From DASQZK01 sp963771005 (GTDB lineage Bacteria > Bacteroidota > Bacteroidia > Bacteroidales > GCA-2748055), in NCBI GenBank assembly GCA_963771005.1, contig CAVYRO010000002.1, positions 558,001 through 622,000 of the forward strand: DNA of 64,000 bases, in the 5' to 3' direction. A model generated the notes under the pieces. The model was not told the origin of the DNA. It saw nothing but the letters and a program-made list of their open reading frames with translations, and searched no databases. This document shows, piece by piece, positions 22,691 to 32,282 of the stretch. Within the stretch, counting starts at the first letter, position 1. Each line of letters starts with the position of its first letter. The translations under genes and the position numbers were made by a program.

Positions 22691-24690
22691 CCCCAAAGGA
22701 AGCAAAGCTGAAAATCGACAGTCTCCGGAAGGACCTTAACGACCATAATTACAGGTATTATGTCCTGGCACAGCCTTCCATTTCCGACTATGAGTTCGAT
22801 CAGAAGATGAATGAACTCATCGCACTTGAGGAAAAATTTCCCGAATTTGAAGATGATAACAGTCCCTCCCGGCGCGTTGGCAGTGATATCAACCAGGAAT
22901 TCGAACAGGTGCTTCACCAGGTCCCGATGCTTTCCCTGGGAAATACCTATTCAAAAGAGGAGCTAACGGATTTTGACCGGAGGGTGAGGAAGGTGCTGGG
23001 TGATGATTTCGAATATGCCTGCGAGCTTAAATATGATGGCGTGGCGATCAGCCTGAGCTACGAGAACGGCCGGCTGGTGCGGGCGGTCACCCGGGGCGAC
23101 GGTGAGAAGGGGGATGATGTCACCCGCAATGTCCGGACGATCCGGACAATCCCGCTCCATCTCAATGGCGATGATTATCCCGATGAACTTGAGATCCGGG
23201 GTGAAATATTCATGCCGGTGGAAGGATTTCTGAAGATGAATGCAGACCGTCAGGAAAAAGGTGAGTTCTTATTTGCCAACCCGAGAAACGCCACGGCGGG
23301 AACTCTTAAGCTTCAGAATTCATCGGTGGTGGCAAAACGGCCGCTCGACTGCATGTTCTACTACCTTCCCGGAGAAGATCTGCCGACAGATTCACACCTG
23401 GGCAACCTTATGAAGGCAGGGGAATGGGGTTTCAGGGTTCCCCGTGAATATATAAAAAAGATGAAAGACCTCGATGAGGTGTTTAAATACATTGAACATT
23501 GGGCCCTGCGGCGTGACAATCTTCCGTTCCAGATTGACGGAGTGGTGGTCAAGGTGGATTCCATCGAAAAGCAGAAACGTCTCGGTTTCACCGCCAAAAC
23601 ACCCCGGTGGGCCATAGCCTACAAATTTAAGGCTGAACAGGCCCCCAGCCTGTTGAAGCATATCTCATTCCACGTAGGGAGAACAGGCGCTATTACCCCG
23701 GTGGCCAACCTGGAACCCGTGCACCTGGCCGGTACCACCGTAAAACGGGCCAGCCTGCATAACGAGGACCAGATCCGGCTTCTCGACATCCGCGAGGGCG
23801 ATATGGTCTATGTCGAAAAGGGCGGGGACATCATCCCGAAGATCGTCGGTGTAGATCACTCCCATAGGCCGAAAGACAGCAAACCCTTTTCCTTCATCAC
23901 GCACTGTCCCGAATGCGGAACCGCACTGGTGCGCAGACCCGACGAAGCAGCCCATTACTGCCCGAATATATACGGCTGCCCGCCGCAGATCAAAGGGCGG
24001 ATTGAACACTTTGTCAGCCGAAGGGCCATGGATATAAATGTAGCCGAGGCAACCATAGACCAGCTTTTCCGCCATGAGCTCATCTCCGATATCTCGGACC
24101 TGTACAGGCTCGGGTACGATCAACTCGTCGGGCTAGAACGTTTCGCCAAAAAATCAGCCAATAACTTGCTGAAAAGCATTGAGGAATCCAAAACGAGGCC
24201 CCTGCCGAGGCTGATGTATGCACTGGGCATCCGGTTTGTCGGGGAAACCGTAGCACGAAAGCTTGCCCTTCATTTCAGGTCGGTTGATCATCTGATGAAT
24301 GCCTCGTATGATGAACTTATAGAAGTGGAAGAGATCGGCAACCGGATTGCGGAGAGCATCCGGGAATATTTTGAATACCCCGTGAACCTGAAGATCATTG
24401 AGGGACTGAAGGAAGCCGGGGTAAGAATGGAGATCGAGGAAGAGGAGAAACCCGTGAGCTCACAGCTGGATGGCAAAGCTTTCGTTATATCCGGTACATT
24501 CGGGGAAATTTCCAGGAATGACCTTAAAATCCTGATCGAACAGAACGGTGGCCGGAATACTTCATCCGTTACATCGAATACCGATTTCATCATTGCCGGA
24601 GAAGGGATGGGTCCCGCAAAACGTGAAAAAGCTGAGGAACTGAACATTCCCGTTCTCTCGTACGCCGATTTTCTGCAAATGATCAAATAA
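22687..24690 (+). CDS. ligA: NAD+-dependent DNA ligase
   Basis: A 667-aa LigA that seals nicks in replication and repair using NAD+. The N-terminal Ia domain (YRYYVLAQPSISDYEFD) binds NMN; the adenylation motif ELKYDGVAIS has the catalytic Lys about residue 115. The OB fold follows, then a Cys4 zinc finger (CPECG...CPNIYGCP), helix-hairpin-helix repeats (GIRFVGETVARKLA) and a C-terminal BRCT domain (about 590-667: GKAFVISGTFGEISRNDLK). Full length. A hairpin (GCCGGTC/GACCGGC at 24691-24717, no T-tract) follows the stop before the next gene. Confidence 0.97.
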   Translation: MTPKEAKLKIDSLRKDLNDHNYRYYVLAQPSISDYEFDQKMNELIALEEKFPEFEDDNSPSRRVGSDINQEFEQVLHQVPMLSLGNTYSKEELTDFDRRVRKVLGDDFEYACELKYDGVAISLSYENGRLVRAVTRGDGEKGDDVTRNVRTIRTIPLHLNGDDYPDELEIRGEIFMPVEGFLKMNADRQEKGEFLFANPRNATAGTLKLQNSSVVAKRPLDCMFYYLPGEDLPTDSHLGNLMKAGEWGFRVPREYIKKMKDLDEVFKYIEHWALRRDNLPFQIDGVVVKVDSIEKQKRLGFTAKTPRWAIAYKFKAEQAPSLLKHISFHVGRTGAITPVANLEPVHLAGTTVKRASLHNEDQIRLLDIREGDMVYVEKGGDIIPKIVGVDHSHRPKDSKPFSFITHCPECGTALVRRPDEAAHYCPNIYGCPPQIKGRIEHFVSRRAMDINVAEATIDQLFRHELISDISDLYRLGYDQLVGLERFAKKSANNLLKSIEESKTRPLPRLMYALGIRFVGETVARKLALHFRSVDHLMNASYDELIEVEEIGNRIAESIREYFEYPVNLKIIEGLKEAGVRMEIEEEEKPVSSQLDGKAFVISGTFGEISRNDLKILIEQNGGRNTSSVTSNTDFIIAGEGMGPAKREKAEELNIPVLSYADFLQMIK

Positions 24691-24738
24691 GCCGGTCAAG
24701 ATGCGGATCAGACCGGCAAAATTTAGTAATATTGTATC

Positions 24739-25311
24739 GTGAGCGCATTCAGCAAAATAAGACAATCCTTCGGTACAAAGTCATTGATCGGAAAGCAGAA
24801 AAAATTGGAACGTCGCAGGGTTGTTCATAATTTCAACACGGCGAAAAACACGGCTATTATCTTTGACGTTACCGATCCGGAGACCTTCAGACATGTCAGG
24901 GATTTCAGCAAATTCCTGGAGAAAATGAAGATCAAAGCGGGAATGCTGGGTTATGTTCCCACTGATGAAGTTCCGAATGACCTCCTCCTCTGGGAAAACT
25001 GTCAGGTATTCTGTAACAAGCACCTGGATTACTGGTTCCGGCCCAATGATGATAGCATTCAGAAATTCATCGACAAGGAATATGATATCCTTTTTGATCT
25101 TAGTATGAAAGATTATTTTCCGGTTACCTTCGTCAGCACCCTCTCCCGTGCCCGATTCAAAGTGGGCAGGTACAAAGAGAAGTTAAACGATACCGATTTT
25201 ATGTTTGACATCCACAGTGAACCGACCGTTGATTTCCTGATCGTACAGATCAAAAACTATATTTCAATCCTTAACAATCCTGAGAAAACCGGCAAAGTAC
25301 CAACCCGATAA
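24739..25311 (+). CDS. DUF6913-like conserved Bacteroidota protein (GTG start)
   Basis: A 190-aa soluble protein starting at GTG 24739; it has no signal peptide. It looks alpha/beta, with strands AIIFDVTD and AGMLGYVP and the segment YDILFDLSMKDYFPVTFV. It resembles the DUF6913 family seen beside ligA/dapA in Bacteroidota. No catalytic motif is recognised and no function can be given. It lies between ligA and dapA (14 nt before dapA), so it is likely co-expressed with dapA. Confidence 0.75.
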   Translation: MSAFSKIRQSFGTKSLIGKQKKLERRRVVHNFNTAKNTAIIFDVTDPETFRHVRDFSKFLEKMKIKAGMLGYVPTDEVPNDLLLWENCQVFCNKHLDYWFRPNDDSIQKFIDKEYDILFDLSMKDYFPVTFVSTLSRARFKVGRYKEKLNDTDFMFDIHSEPTVDFLIVQIKNYISILNNPEKTGKVPTR

Positions 25312-25325
25312 ACGAGATCTTCAAC

Positions 25326-26207
25326 ATGACCAAACCCATCTTTAAAGGCACAGGTGTGGCTCTCGCCACTCCGTTCAGAAATGACGGCAGTATAGATTTC
25401 AATGCATTGAAGAAGTTGGTTAACTACGTCACGGAGAAGGGAGTGGACTACCTTGTCGTGCTTGGCACCACGGGTGAGACCCCCGTTTTATCGCCGGATG
25501 AAAAGAATGCCATCGTGGACATGGTGAAAGAGGTAAACGACGGCAGGCTTCCGGTAGTGATGGGTATCGGGGGGAACAGCACTTCGGCGGTGAAGACCTG
25601 TATCATGGAAACGGATTTCACCGGCATCGATGCCATCCTTTCCGTAGCGCCCTATTACAACAAACCCGGACAGGAAGGTATGTACCAGCATTTCAAGAGC
25701 ATTGCCGAGGCCAGCCCGGTACCGGTCATCCTCTACAATGTTCCCGGCCGTACCGGATCGAATATTTCAGCTGAAACCACCCTCCGGCTCGCTTCAAAAT
25801 TCAGGAACCAGATCGTTGCCATCAAGGAAGCTTCGGGCAACCTTCAACAGGTAATGGCCATTATTAAGGACAAACCGGAAAAATTCCTGGTGCTCTCGGG
25901 TGATGATGCCTCTGCCCTGCCCCTGATCTCCATGGGAGCCAGCGGAGTGATATCGGTCATCGCCAATGCCTATCCGGGCGAATTCTCCCGGTTGGTTGCA
26001 CTGGCCCTGGAAGATAAATTTACCGAGGCCCGGAAGATCCACTACAGCCTTCTGCCGGTTTACGACATGCTTTTCGCTGAAGGAAACCCTTCGGGACTCA
26101 AAGCTTTCCTCGACGTTATGGGTATCGCCCAGAACAACCTCCGGCTACCACTTACGACGGTGAGCAAGGGCCTGTATGAAAAAATCCGGAATTTCGCGGG
26201 GAAATAG
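25326..26207 (+). CDS. dapA: 4-hydroxy-tetrahydrodipicolinate synthase
   Basis: A 293-aa DapA condensing pyruvate and aspartate semialdehyde in lysine and diaminopimelate synthesis. GTTGETPVL is the substrate loop, Tyr137 (LYNVPGRTG) the proton relay and Lys167 (VAIKEASGN) the Schiff-base lysine. SGDDASALPLISMGASGVISV completes the barrel. Length and start are typical. The stop is followed at once by tandem 21-bp repeats. Confidence 0.97.
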   Translation: MTKPIFKGTGVALATPFRNDGSIDFNALKKLVNYVTEKGVDYLVVLGTTGETPVLSPDEKNAIVDMVKEVNDGRLPVVMGIGGNSTSAVKTCIMETDFTGIDAILSVAPYYNKPGQEGMYQHFKSIAEASPVPVILYNVPGRTGSNISAETTLRLASKFRNQIVAIKEASGNLQQVMAIIKDKPEKFLVLSGDDASALPLISMGASGVISVIANAYPGEFSRLVALALEDKFTEARKIHYSLLPVYDMLFAEGNPSGLKAFLDVMGIAQNNLRLPLTTVSKGLYEKIRNFAGK

Positions 26208-26220
26208 GAGACGGGGATTA

Positions 26221-26411
26221 ACCGCAAAGTTCGCAGAGTAACCGCAAAGTTCGCAGAGGTAACCGCAAAGGTCGCAGAGGTAAACGCAAAGATCGCAGAG
26301 GTAAACGTAAAGGTTGCAGAGGTAATCGCAAAGAGCGCAAAGTTTGCGTAAAGTCATTCTCTTTCTTCCCTTTGCGAGCTTTGCGAATCCTCTGCGACCT
26401 TTGCGGTTAAA
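26221..26411. repeat. 21-bp tandem repeats with an inverted copy downstream of dapA
   Basis: About six units of ACCGCAAAGGTCGCAGAGGTA (20-21 bp, diverging rightwards) run from 26221 to about 26355. An exact inverted unit (CCTCTGCGACCTTTGCGGTTA) lies at about 26391-26411. The two parts can fold into a long stem that may end the dapA transcript. A minus-strand frame rich in CDLCVYLC is only a by-product of the repeat. Confidence 0.8.
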
Positions 26412-26471
26412 ATATTCACCTTAACTTCACAGATTTCACCGCATTGCATTACAAAAATTATATGCACTTTA

Positions 26472-26583
26472 TTGTAATGTGATACAATAATTTGCTTAAA
26501 AAATTGTATTTCGATACAATAATTTGCTTAAAAAATTGTATTTCGATACAATAATTTGTTCAAAAAATTGTATTCCAATACAA
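26472..26583. repeat. Four 16-bp palindromes spaced exactly 32 bp
   Basis: TTGTAATGTGATACAA (26472), TTGTATTTCGATACAA (26504 and 26536) and TTGTATTCCAATACAA (26568) are 6-4-6 inverted repeats whose starts are each 32 bp apart; the last three are perfect. The 16-bp spacers are A/T-rich and conserved (AATTTGCTTAAAAAA type). The form suits an array of dimeric repressor or activator sites, or iterons. The nearest gene start is 195 bp to the right. The remainder of 26584-26777 shows nothing else. Confidence 0.75.
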
Positions 26584-26777
26584 TAATCTGCCGATAATCC
26601 CGCATGAGATTAAAATTCTGTATTTCTCATTTTAAATCCCGACCGGAAAATTTATTCTCCAAACATAAACCTTGTTCATGCATTTTTGTTAAGATTCCAA
26701 TGATCCGGAAATTAGTTGTTTAAGGACAATCCACATGGTTAATCTGAGGATTTCAAAAACTATAATGCTTCTAAGTC

Positions 26778-27257
26778 ATGAAAAGAATAAGCGGATATCT
26801 GTTTATTTTCATCTGTGGAGGGTCCTTCTGTTTTGGACAGCAGGCAGTATCCACGGCCGGTGGTGAAGCCGCCGGATCCGGAGGTTCTGTTAGTTACACT
26901 GTAGGACAAACCGAATATGTATCATCTGCCGGTAGCGATGGCGTTGTTTCGCCGGGAATTCAGCAGCCTTACGAAATATTTACCGTGACGGGAATAGTAC
27001 CTGAAACGGATATCACTTTCAAAGCTGTGGTATATCCAAATCCGGCAACTGATATGTTGACTTTGAAAATCCAGTGGGACAAGCCTGATAAGCTGAAGTA
27101 TACCCTGATAGATATCAAGGGTAAAATACTCGATGAAAGAGTAATTGAAAATAATGAAACCGCTATTTCATTGCAAAACTATCCACCGTCCACCTATTTT
27201 CTTCAGGTGAAATATCAAATGCAAATCATCAAAGTCTTCAAGATCATTAAAAACTAA
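26778..27257 (+). CDS. Small secreted T9SS type A sorting-domain protein
   Basis: A 159-aa secreted protein: signal peptide ending near CFGQQ, then a Gly/Ser-rich stretch typical of a Bacteroidota family (STAGGEAAGSGGSVSYTVGQ, GVVSPGIQQPYEIF). The C-terminal 75 residues (VVYPNPATDMLTLKI, YTLIDIKGKILDE, YFLQVKYQ) form a T9SS sorting domain. It has almost no other domain, so it is probably a surface or matrix component. It lies 6 nt before the next secreted gene and downstream of the palindrome array, which may control both. Confidence 0.8.
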   Translation: MKRISGYLFIFICGGSFCFGQQAVSTAGGEAAGSGGSVSYTVGQTEYVSSAGSDGVVSPGIQQPYEIFTVTGIVPETDITFKAVVYPNPATDMLTLKIQWDKPDKLKYTLIDIKGKILDERVIENNETAISLQNYPPSTYFLQVKYQMQIIKVFKIIKN

Positions 27258-27263
27258 TCCGCC

Positions 27264-28602
27264 ATGAAACGAATAGTCTCATCATTTAGTTTCTTACTGG
27301 TAGTCGCAGGCCTGTTTGGACAGGTACCTGAAAAAATGAGTTATCAGGCTGTTATAAGAAATTCGAACGGAGACCTTGTAAAAAGCAGTAATGTGGGTAT
27401 CAGGGTTCAGATTTTGCAGTCCACTGAATTTGGGGCTGCCGTATATGTGGAAACCCACCAGGCCGCAACTAATGAAAATGGTCTGGCATCATTTGCAATT
27501 GGCGGTGGAACTGTGGTGACAGGAGTATTTGACAGCATTAACTGGAGCGCGGGTCCCTATTATATTAAAACAGAGCTGGACCCGGCAGGGGGTACTAATT
27601 ATTCAATCAGTGGAATAAGCCAATTATTAAGTGTTCCCTACGCCTTATATGCGAAAACAGGCACAGTACCGGCGAATGTGATAAAACTCTCCGCCACTCC
27701 GGGCACCGGCGATCTGCTGCTTTACAATGGAAACGCGTGGGTTGTTGTACCAGCGGGGATGGAGGGACAGGTATTGACCATGATGAACGGGATGCCTGTC
27801 TGGAAAGACGCGGTAACAGGCAATGAGCTGGTCGCTTTGCATGATCCGGTACTAAAAATAATTTTTGATGACAGGTCCGGTACTCACAATATGCATATTA
27901 CTTCGGATGGCAATTATTATTATACCTGCAACGGAGGCAATTATTCCCTGGGGAGAATTAATAAGTATACCCTGGCGGGAGACTCTGTTACATCTTATCC
28001 AATTGCACTGGATATGAGGGGATTAATGTATAATAAGGCAGATGGTCATTTATACGTTTCAGGATTTGGGAATGCGGTTGAAAGTAATATTTATAAAATC
28101 ACGGATCTGGCGGCAGGGACATTTACCAAAATCCTTCCTGATTTGTATGATAATTACCAGTCAACAGTCGCCATGAGCGATGATGGACAATATCTTTATG
28201 CATTTAGTGAAGGTATGCTAAAGAAATATCAATTTTCGGACGGTTCCCTGGTTGACTCAATACAGAATTTAAGTTACGGCAATTCCACGGGTGACAACGG
28301 AAATGTCGCAGTGGATCCCGATTATATTTATACCTGGGAGCTCTTCAACAGGAACTGTGTATGTTTATGATCTTACGGGAACCTATGTTAGATCGCTGAC
28401 ATTGTCCAACGGGAATTACGGGTATTCCCTGTCCTACGTGAACGGCTATTTATTCGCCTCCAGGGATGGAGGCAATTCGAAGGGCACCTGGTTCGGCTAT
28501 AATATCCGGCGAAATGTAACGGGCAGCCCGGTAATGGATAAGAAATCAGCACCCGCCATTAAAAAAAGTGCCGCTGAGGTACATGATACAACGCAGAAAT
28601 AG
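27264..28602 (+). CDS. Secreted beta-propeller-like protein, frameshifted
   Basis: The N-terminal 368 codons (27264-28370) and a second frame (to 28602) make one protein if one base is removed near the GGG at 28336-28338, giving IYTWSSSTGTVYVYDLTG; the combined length would be about 445 aa. A signal peptide (GLFGQVPEKMSYQAVIRN) and a Bacteroidota N-terminal module (about 20-135) are followed by repeated propeller-type blades (GNYYYTCNGG, GHLYVSGFGN, QYLYAFSEG). The C-terminus lacks an obvious sorting domain. Function unknown. Six nt separate it from the preceding gene. Confidence 0.75.
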
Positions 28603-28714
28603 GGCTTCCGGCCGGTAACCCGCTTCTCCGGAGTGCATAGCTCTATCCGGGCGACCTCCAAAGAGCGGGCTTGCCCTGTACAAGGGAACGATATTACCTT
28701 CGTACTTTGGTCTC

Positions 28715-31700
28715 CTACTCCACCCCGGCCCTGCCGTGGCAGTTCTTATATTTCCTGCCGCTGCCGCATGGGCAGGGATCGTTTCTTCCGACTTTTTTCT
28801 CCACCCTGACGGGCTGGACTTTCCGGTTTCGAGGATCACCTCCACCCGAAGGGTCATTGTATTGCGGTTTTTCTTCCCGGTTGGCTTCAAACTTACTCAG
28901 GTCAAGGCGTCTGGGAGCCTGAGCTTTCTGGACCGTATTCGGATCGCTCATGGGGATATGCCCTTTCATCAGGGTGGAGACCACCTCCCGGTTTACGCGG
29001 TCGACCATCGTACGAAACAGTTCGAACGATTCGAATTTGTAGATCAGGAGCGGATCTTTCTGTTCGTAGGTGGCGTTCTGAACGCTCTGTTTCAGATCGT
29101 CCAGTTCACGGAGGTGTTCTTTCCAGTTTTCATCAATGGTAGCCAGTACCACTGTTTTTTCATACGAACGAACCAGTTCCTGGGCGCCCGATTCATATGC
29201 TTTCTTCAGGTTGGCAAGCACCCTGAAGATACGGATACCGTCGGAGACGGGGACTACGATATTCTCATAGACTGCGGATTGTTTTTCAAAGACATCCTTG
29301 ATAACCGGATATGCCTGTTTGCTGATCGTTTCCTCTTTACGGCGGTACGTTTTGAGGATGAGGTCATACAGCATCTCGATGATCTCCTGAACGGTCGATT
29401 TCAGGAAAGTCTGCTCATCAACCGGACTTTCGATGGAGAGTGTCCGGATAAGCTCAAACCTGAAATCATCGTAGGCGGATACCGGATGATGCTCGTTGAC
29501 GATGCTTTCCACCACGTCGTACATCATATTGGCAATATCCACACTGAGACGTTCGCCGTATAGAGCATGCTTTCTCCTCTTATAAATGACTTCACGCTGG
29601 GAGTTCATTACATCATCGTATTCCAGGAGGCGTTTCCGGATGCCGAAGTTATTTTCCTCCACCTTTTTCTGGGCTCTTTCGATGGATTTGGTGATCATGG
29701 AATGCTGGATCACCTCTCCTTCCTTGAGGCCAAGTCTATCCATCATGCCGGCGATACGTTCCGAGCCGAAAAGTCGCATCAGGTCGTCCTCCAGGGCAAC
29801 ATAGAACTGGGAAGAGCCCGGATCTCCCTGGCGGCCCGAACGTCCGCGAAGCTGCCGGTCGACCCGCCTGGATTCATGTCTTTCCGTACCGATGATGGCA
29901 AGTCCGCCTGCCTTTCTCACCTCTTCGGAGAGCTTGATGTCGGTACCACGGCCGGCCATATTGGTAGCTATGGTAACCGTTCCCTTCCGTCCTGCCTCGG
30001 CAACGATCTCTGCTTCCCGCTGGTGCAGTTTGGCATTCAGCACATTATGGGATATCTTGCTCATCTTAAGCATGCGGCTCAGGAGTTCGGAAATTTCAAC
30101 CGAAGTCGTACCTACCAGCACAGGTCTTCCCTTACCCACCAGGTCGATGATCTCCTCGATCACGGCGTTATATTTCTCCCGTTTTGTCTTGTAAACCAGG
30201 TCTTCGCGGTCGTCCCTGACGATAGGCTTATTGGTGGGGATCACCACTACATCGAGCTTATAGATATCCCAGAATTCACCGGCTTCCGTTTCGGCGGTAC
30301 CGGTCATCCCGGCCAGTTTATGGTACATCCGGAAATAATTCTGCAGGGTGATGGTGGCAAAGGTCTGGGTGGCAGCTTCCACCTTTACGTTTTCCTTGGC
30401 TTCGATGGCCTGGTGAAGGCCGTCGGAATAACGCCGGCCTTCCATGATACGCCCGGTCTGTTCATCAACGATCTTCACCTTATTGTCGATGACGACATAT
30501 TCCAGATCAATTTCAAACAGGGTATAAGCTTTCAGCAGCTGGTTAACGGTATGAACACGCTCTGACTTGACTGCATAATCCTGGAGGAGTTTATCTTTCG
30601 TGCTTACTTTATCGGCGTCGGAAAGTGTTGATTTCTCGATTTCGGCAATTTCGGACCCGATATCGGGGAGGATGAAAAAATCGGGTTCTTCGGGAGAACT
30701 GAGCAAGTCAATACCTTTGTCCGTGATCTCGATGGCATTCTGTTTCTCATCGATAACGAAAAAGAGGTCGTCGGTAACGATATGCATATTTTTCGAATTC
30801 TCCTGCATATAGGTATTTTCCGTCTTCAGCAGGAGTGAGCGGTTTCCCTCTTCACTGATTAGCTTGATAAGCGCCTTGTATTTCGGAAGGCCCTTGTTTG
30901 CCTGCAGCAGTTTAAACCCTGCCTTTTCGGTATTTCCTTCCTGGAGAAATTTTTTGGCATCGATCAGGACCTGGTTTACAAATTTCCGCTGCGCTTCCAC
31001 AATGGTTTCAATCCTGGGTTTCAGGGCCTGGAATTCCTGGTTCTCTCCTTTGGGGATGGGGCCTGAGATGATGAGCGGGGTCCTGGCATCATCGATAAGC
31101 ACGGAATCGACCTCATCGACGATAGCATAGTTATGTCTTCGCTGGACCAGGTCCTGTGGGGTTAAGGCCATATTGTCCCTCAGGTAATCGAAGCCGAATT
31201 CGTTGTTCGTTCCAAAGGTAATATCGCAATTATAGGCTTTGCGCCTGCCTTCGGAATTGGGTTGGTGTTTATCGATACAACCGACGGTGAGGCCATGGAA
31301 CTGGTATATGGGTCCCATCCATTCCGAGTCACGTTTGGCCAGGTAATCGTTCACGGTAACGATATGGACACCTTTTCCGGTAAGAGCATTGAGAAAAACA
31401 GGCAAGGTCGCTACCAGTGTTTTACCTTCACCAGTAGCCATTTCTGCAATTCTTCCCCAATGCAGCACCACACCGCCGAAAAGCTGGACATCGTAATGGA
31501 TCATGTCCCAGGTTACCTGATTTCCGCCGGCTATCCAGGTATTGGACCAGACAGCCTTATCGCCGCGGATCTCGATTTGATCATGTTCGGCAGCGAGGTC
31601 ACGATCGAAGTCCTGGGCCGTAACTTCAAGGGATTCATTTTCCACAAAGCGCCTGGCCGTATCCTTCACTATGGAAAATACTTCCGGGAGAATATCGGTA

Positions 31701-32017
31701 AGTACCTCCTCATATTTTTCGTCAATTTCCTTTTCCAGTTTATCGATCTTCTCGTAAATCTGTTCCTTTTCATTAATCTCAATATCAGGATCTTCCGAGC
31801 TGGCCTTCAGAGATTCCATCTCATCCTCCTGTTCCTTAACATACTCACGGACCTTTGTCCTCAGGGATGCGGATCTTGATCTCAACTCATCGTTTGATAG
31901 TTCCTTTATGGATGGATAAACTTCCAGTATACGGTCCACAAGAGGTTGTATTTCCCTGAGATCCCTGGTGGATTTGGTACCAAGAAAGTTACCCAATATT
32001 GTATCCAAAATGCTCAT
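28715..32017 (-). CDS. secA: Preprotein translocase ATPase SecA
   Basis: A 1100-aa SecA that drives proteins through SecYEG. Walker A MATGEGKT, DEVDSVLIDDARTPLIISGP, the second nucleotide fold (GMTGTAETEAGEFW, GRGTDIKL, RQLRGRSGRQGDPG) and the C-terminal zinc motif GRNDPCPCGSGRKYKNCH are clear. It is longer than the E. coli protein (901) because of inserts around residues 50-110 and 330-460, as is usual in Bacteroidota. It is monocistronic; a TAATTTTG -7 box lies about 40 nt upstream. The 112 nt beyond its stop hold GC-rich hairpins but no gene. Confidence 0.97.
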   Translation of the reverse strand: MSILDTILGNFLGTKSTRDLREIQPLVDRILEVYPSIKELSNDELRSRSASLRTKVREYVKEQEDEMESLKASSEDPDIEINEKEQIYEKIDKLEKEIDEKYEEVLTDILPEVFSIVKDTARRFVENESLEVTAQDFDRDLAAEHDQIEIRGDKAVWSNTWIAGGNQVTWDMIHYDVQLFGGVVLHWGRIAEMATGEGKTLVATLPVFLNALTGKGVHIVTVNDYLAKRDSEWMGPIYQFHGLTVGCIDKHQPNSEGRRKAYNCDITFGTNNEFGFDYLRDNMALTPQDLVQRRHNYAIVDEVDSVLIDDARTPLIISGPIPKGENQEFQALKPRIETIVEAQRKFVNQVLIDAKKFLQEGNTEKAGFKLLQANKGLPKYKALIKLISEEGNRSLLLKTENTYMQENSKNMHIVTDDLFFVIDEKQNAIEITDKGIDLLSSPEEPDFFILPDIGSEIAEIEKSTLSDADKVSTKDKLLQDYAVKSERVHTVNQLLKAYTLFEIDLEYVVIDNKVKIVDEQTGRIMEGRRYSDGLHQAIEAKENVKVEAATQTFATITLQNYFRMYHKLAGMTGTAETEAGEFWDIYKLDVVVIPTNKPIVRDDREDLVYKTKREKYNAVIEEIIDLVGKGRPVLVGTTSVEISELLSRMLKMSKISHNVLNAKLHQREAEIVAEAGRKGTVTIATNMAGRGTDIKLSEEVRKAGGLAIIGTERHESRRVDRQLRGRSGRQGDPGSSQFYVALEDDLMRLFGSERIAGMMDRLGLKEGEVIQHSMITKSIERAQKKVEENNFGIRKRLLEYDDVMNSQREVIYKRRKHALYGERLSVDIANMMYDVVESIVNEHHPVSAYDDFRFELIRTLSIESPVDEQTFLKSTVQEIIEMLYDLILKTYRRKEETISKQAYPVIKDVFEKQSAVYENIVVPVSDGIRIFRVLANLKKAYESGAQELVRSYEKTVVLATIDENWKEHLRELDDLKQSVQNATYEQKDPLLIYKFESFELFRTMVDRVNREVVSTLMKGHIPMSDPNTVQKAQAPRRLDLSKFEANREEKPQYNDPSGGGDPRNRKVQPVRVEKKVGRNDPCPCGSGRKYKNCHGRAGVE

Positions 32018-32055
32018 TTTCGTATTTTAATCGTTTCCTTTATGAATTGGTCCAA

Positions 32056-32063
32056 CAAAATTA
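32056..32063 (-). promoter_or_regulatory. Candidate -7 box for secA
   Basis: On the minus strand TAATTTTG matches TAnnTTTG 38 bp before the secA ATG; a partial ATTGA sits near -33. Confidence 0.4.
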
Positions 32064-32282
32064 ACCTTTTATATAAATAATCTCAATAAACTTAGAACAT
32101 AACTGACCAACAATTGATAATATGTAGTGCCATGCTGATAGAAAGTTCTTTTTTATTTTAAATTTGTTCCACGTATTAAACGTAAATTAACTGAAAAGAT
32201 TATAAGATCTTCTTGTATGGACCTGCGAAGATTAACTTGTTTGCTCAGATCAGGAAGTTTTCATCATCCAATAAATTAGTAA

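Noticed and set aside
22501..22917. 138-aa minus-strand frame over the ligA start
   Set aside because: It mostly mirrors the ligA N-terminus and lacks any family feature.
26145..26357. Cys-rich minus-strand frame (CDLCVYLC repeats)
   Set aside because: By-product of the 21-bp repeat after dapA; it overlaps the dapA end and has no conserved context.
29567..30565. 332-aa plus-strand open frame inside secA
   Set aside because: Antisense shadow of a strongly supported secA; no domain recognised.
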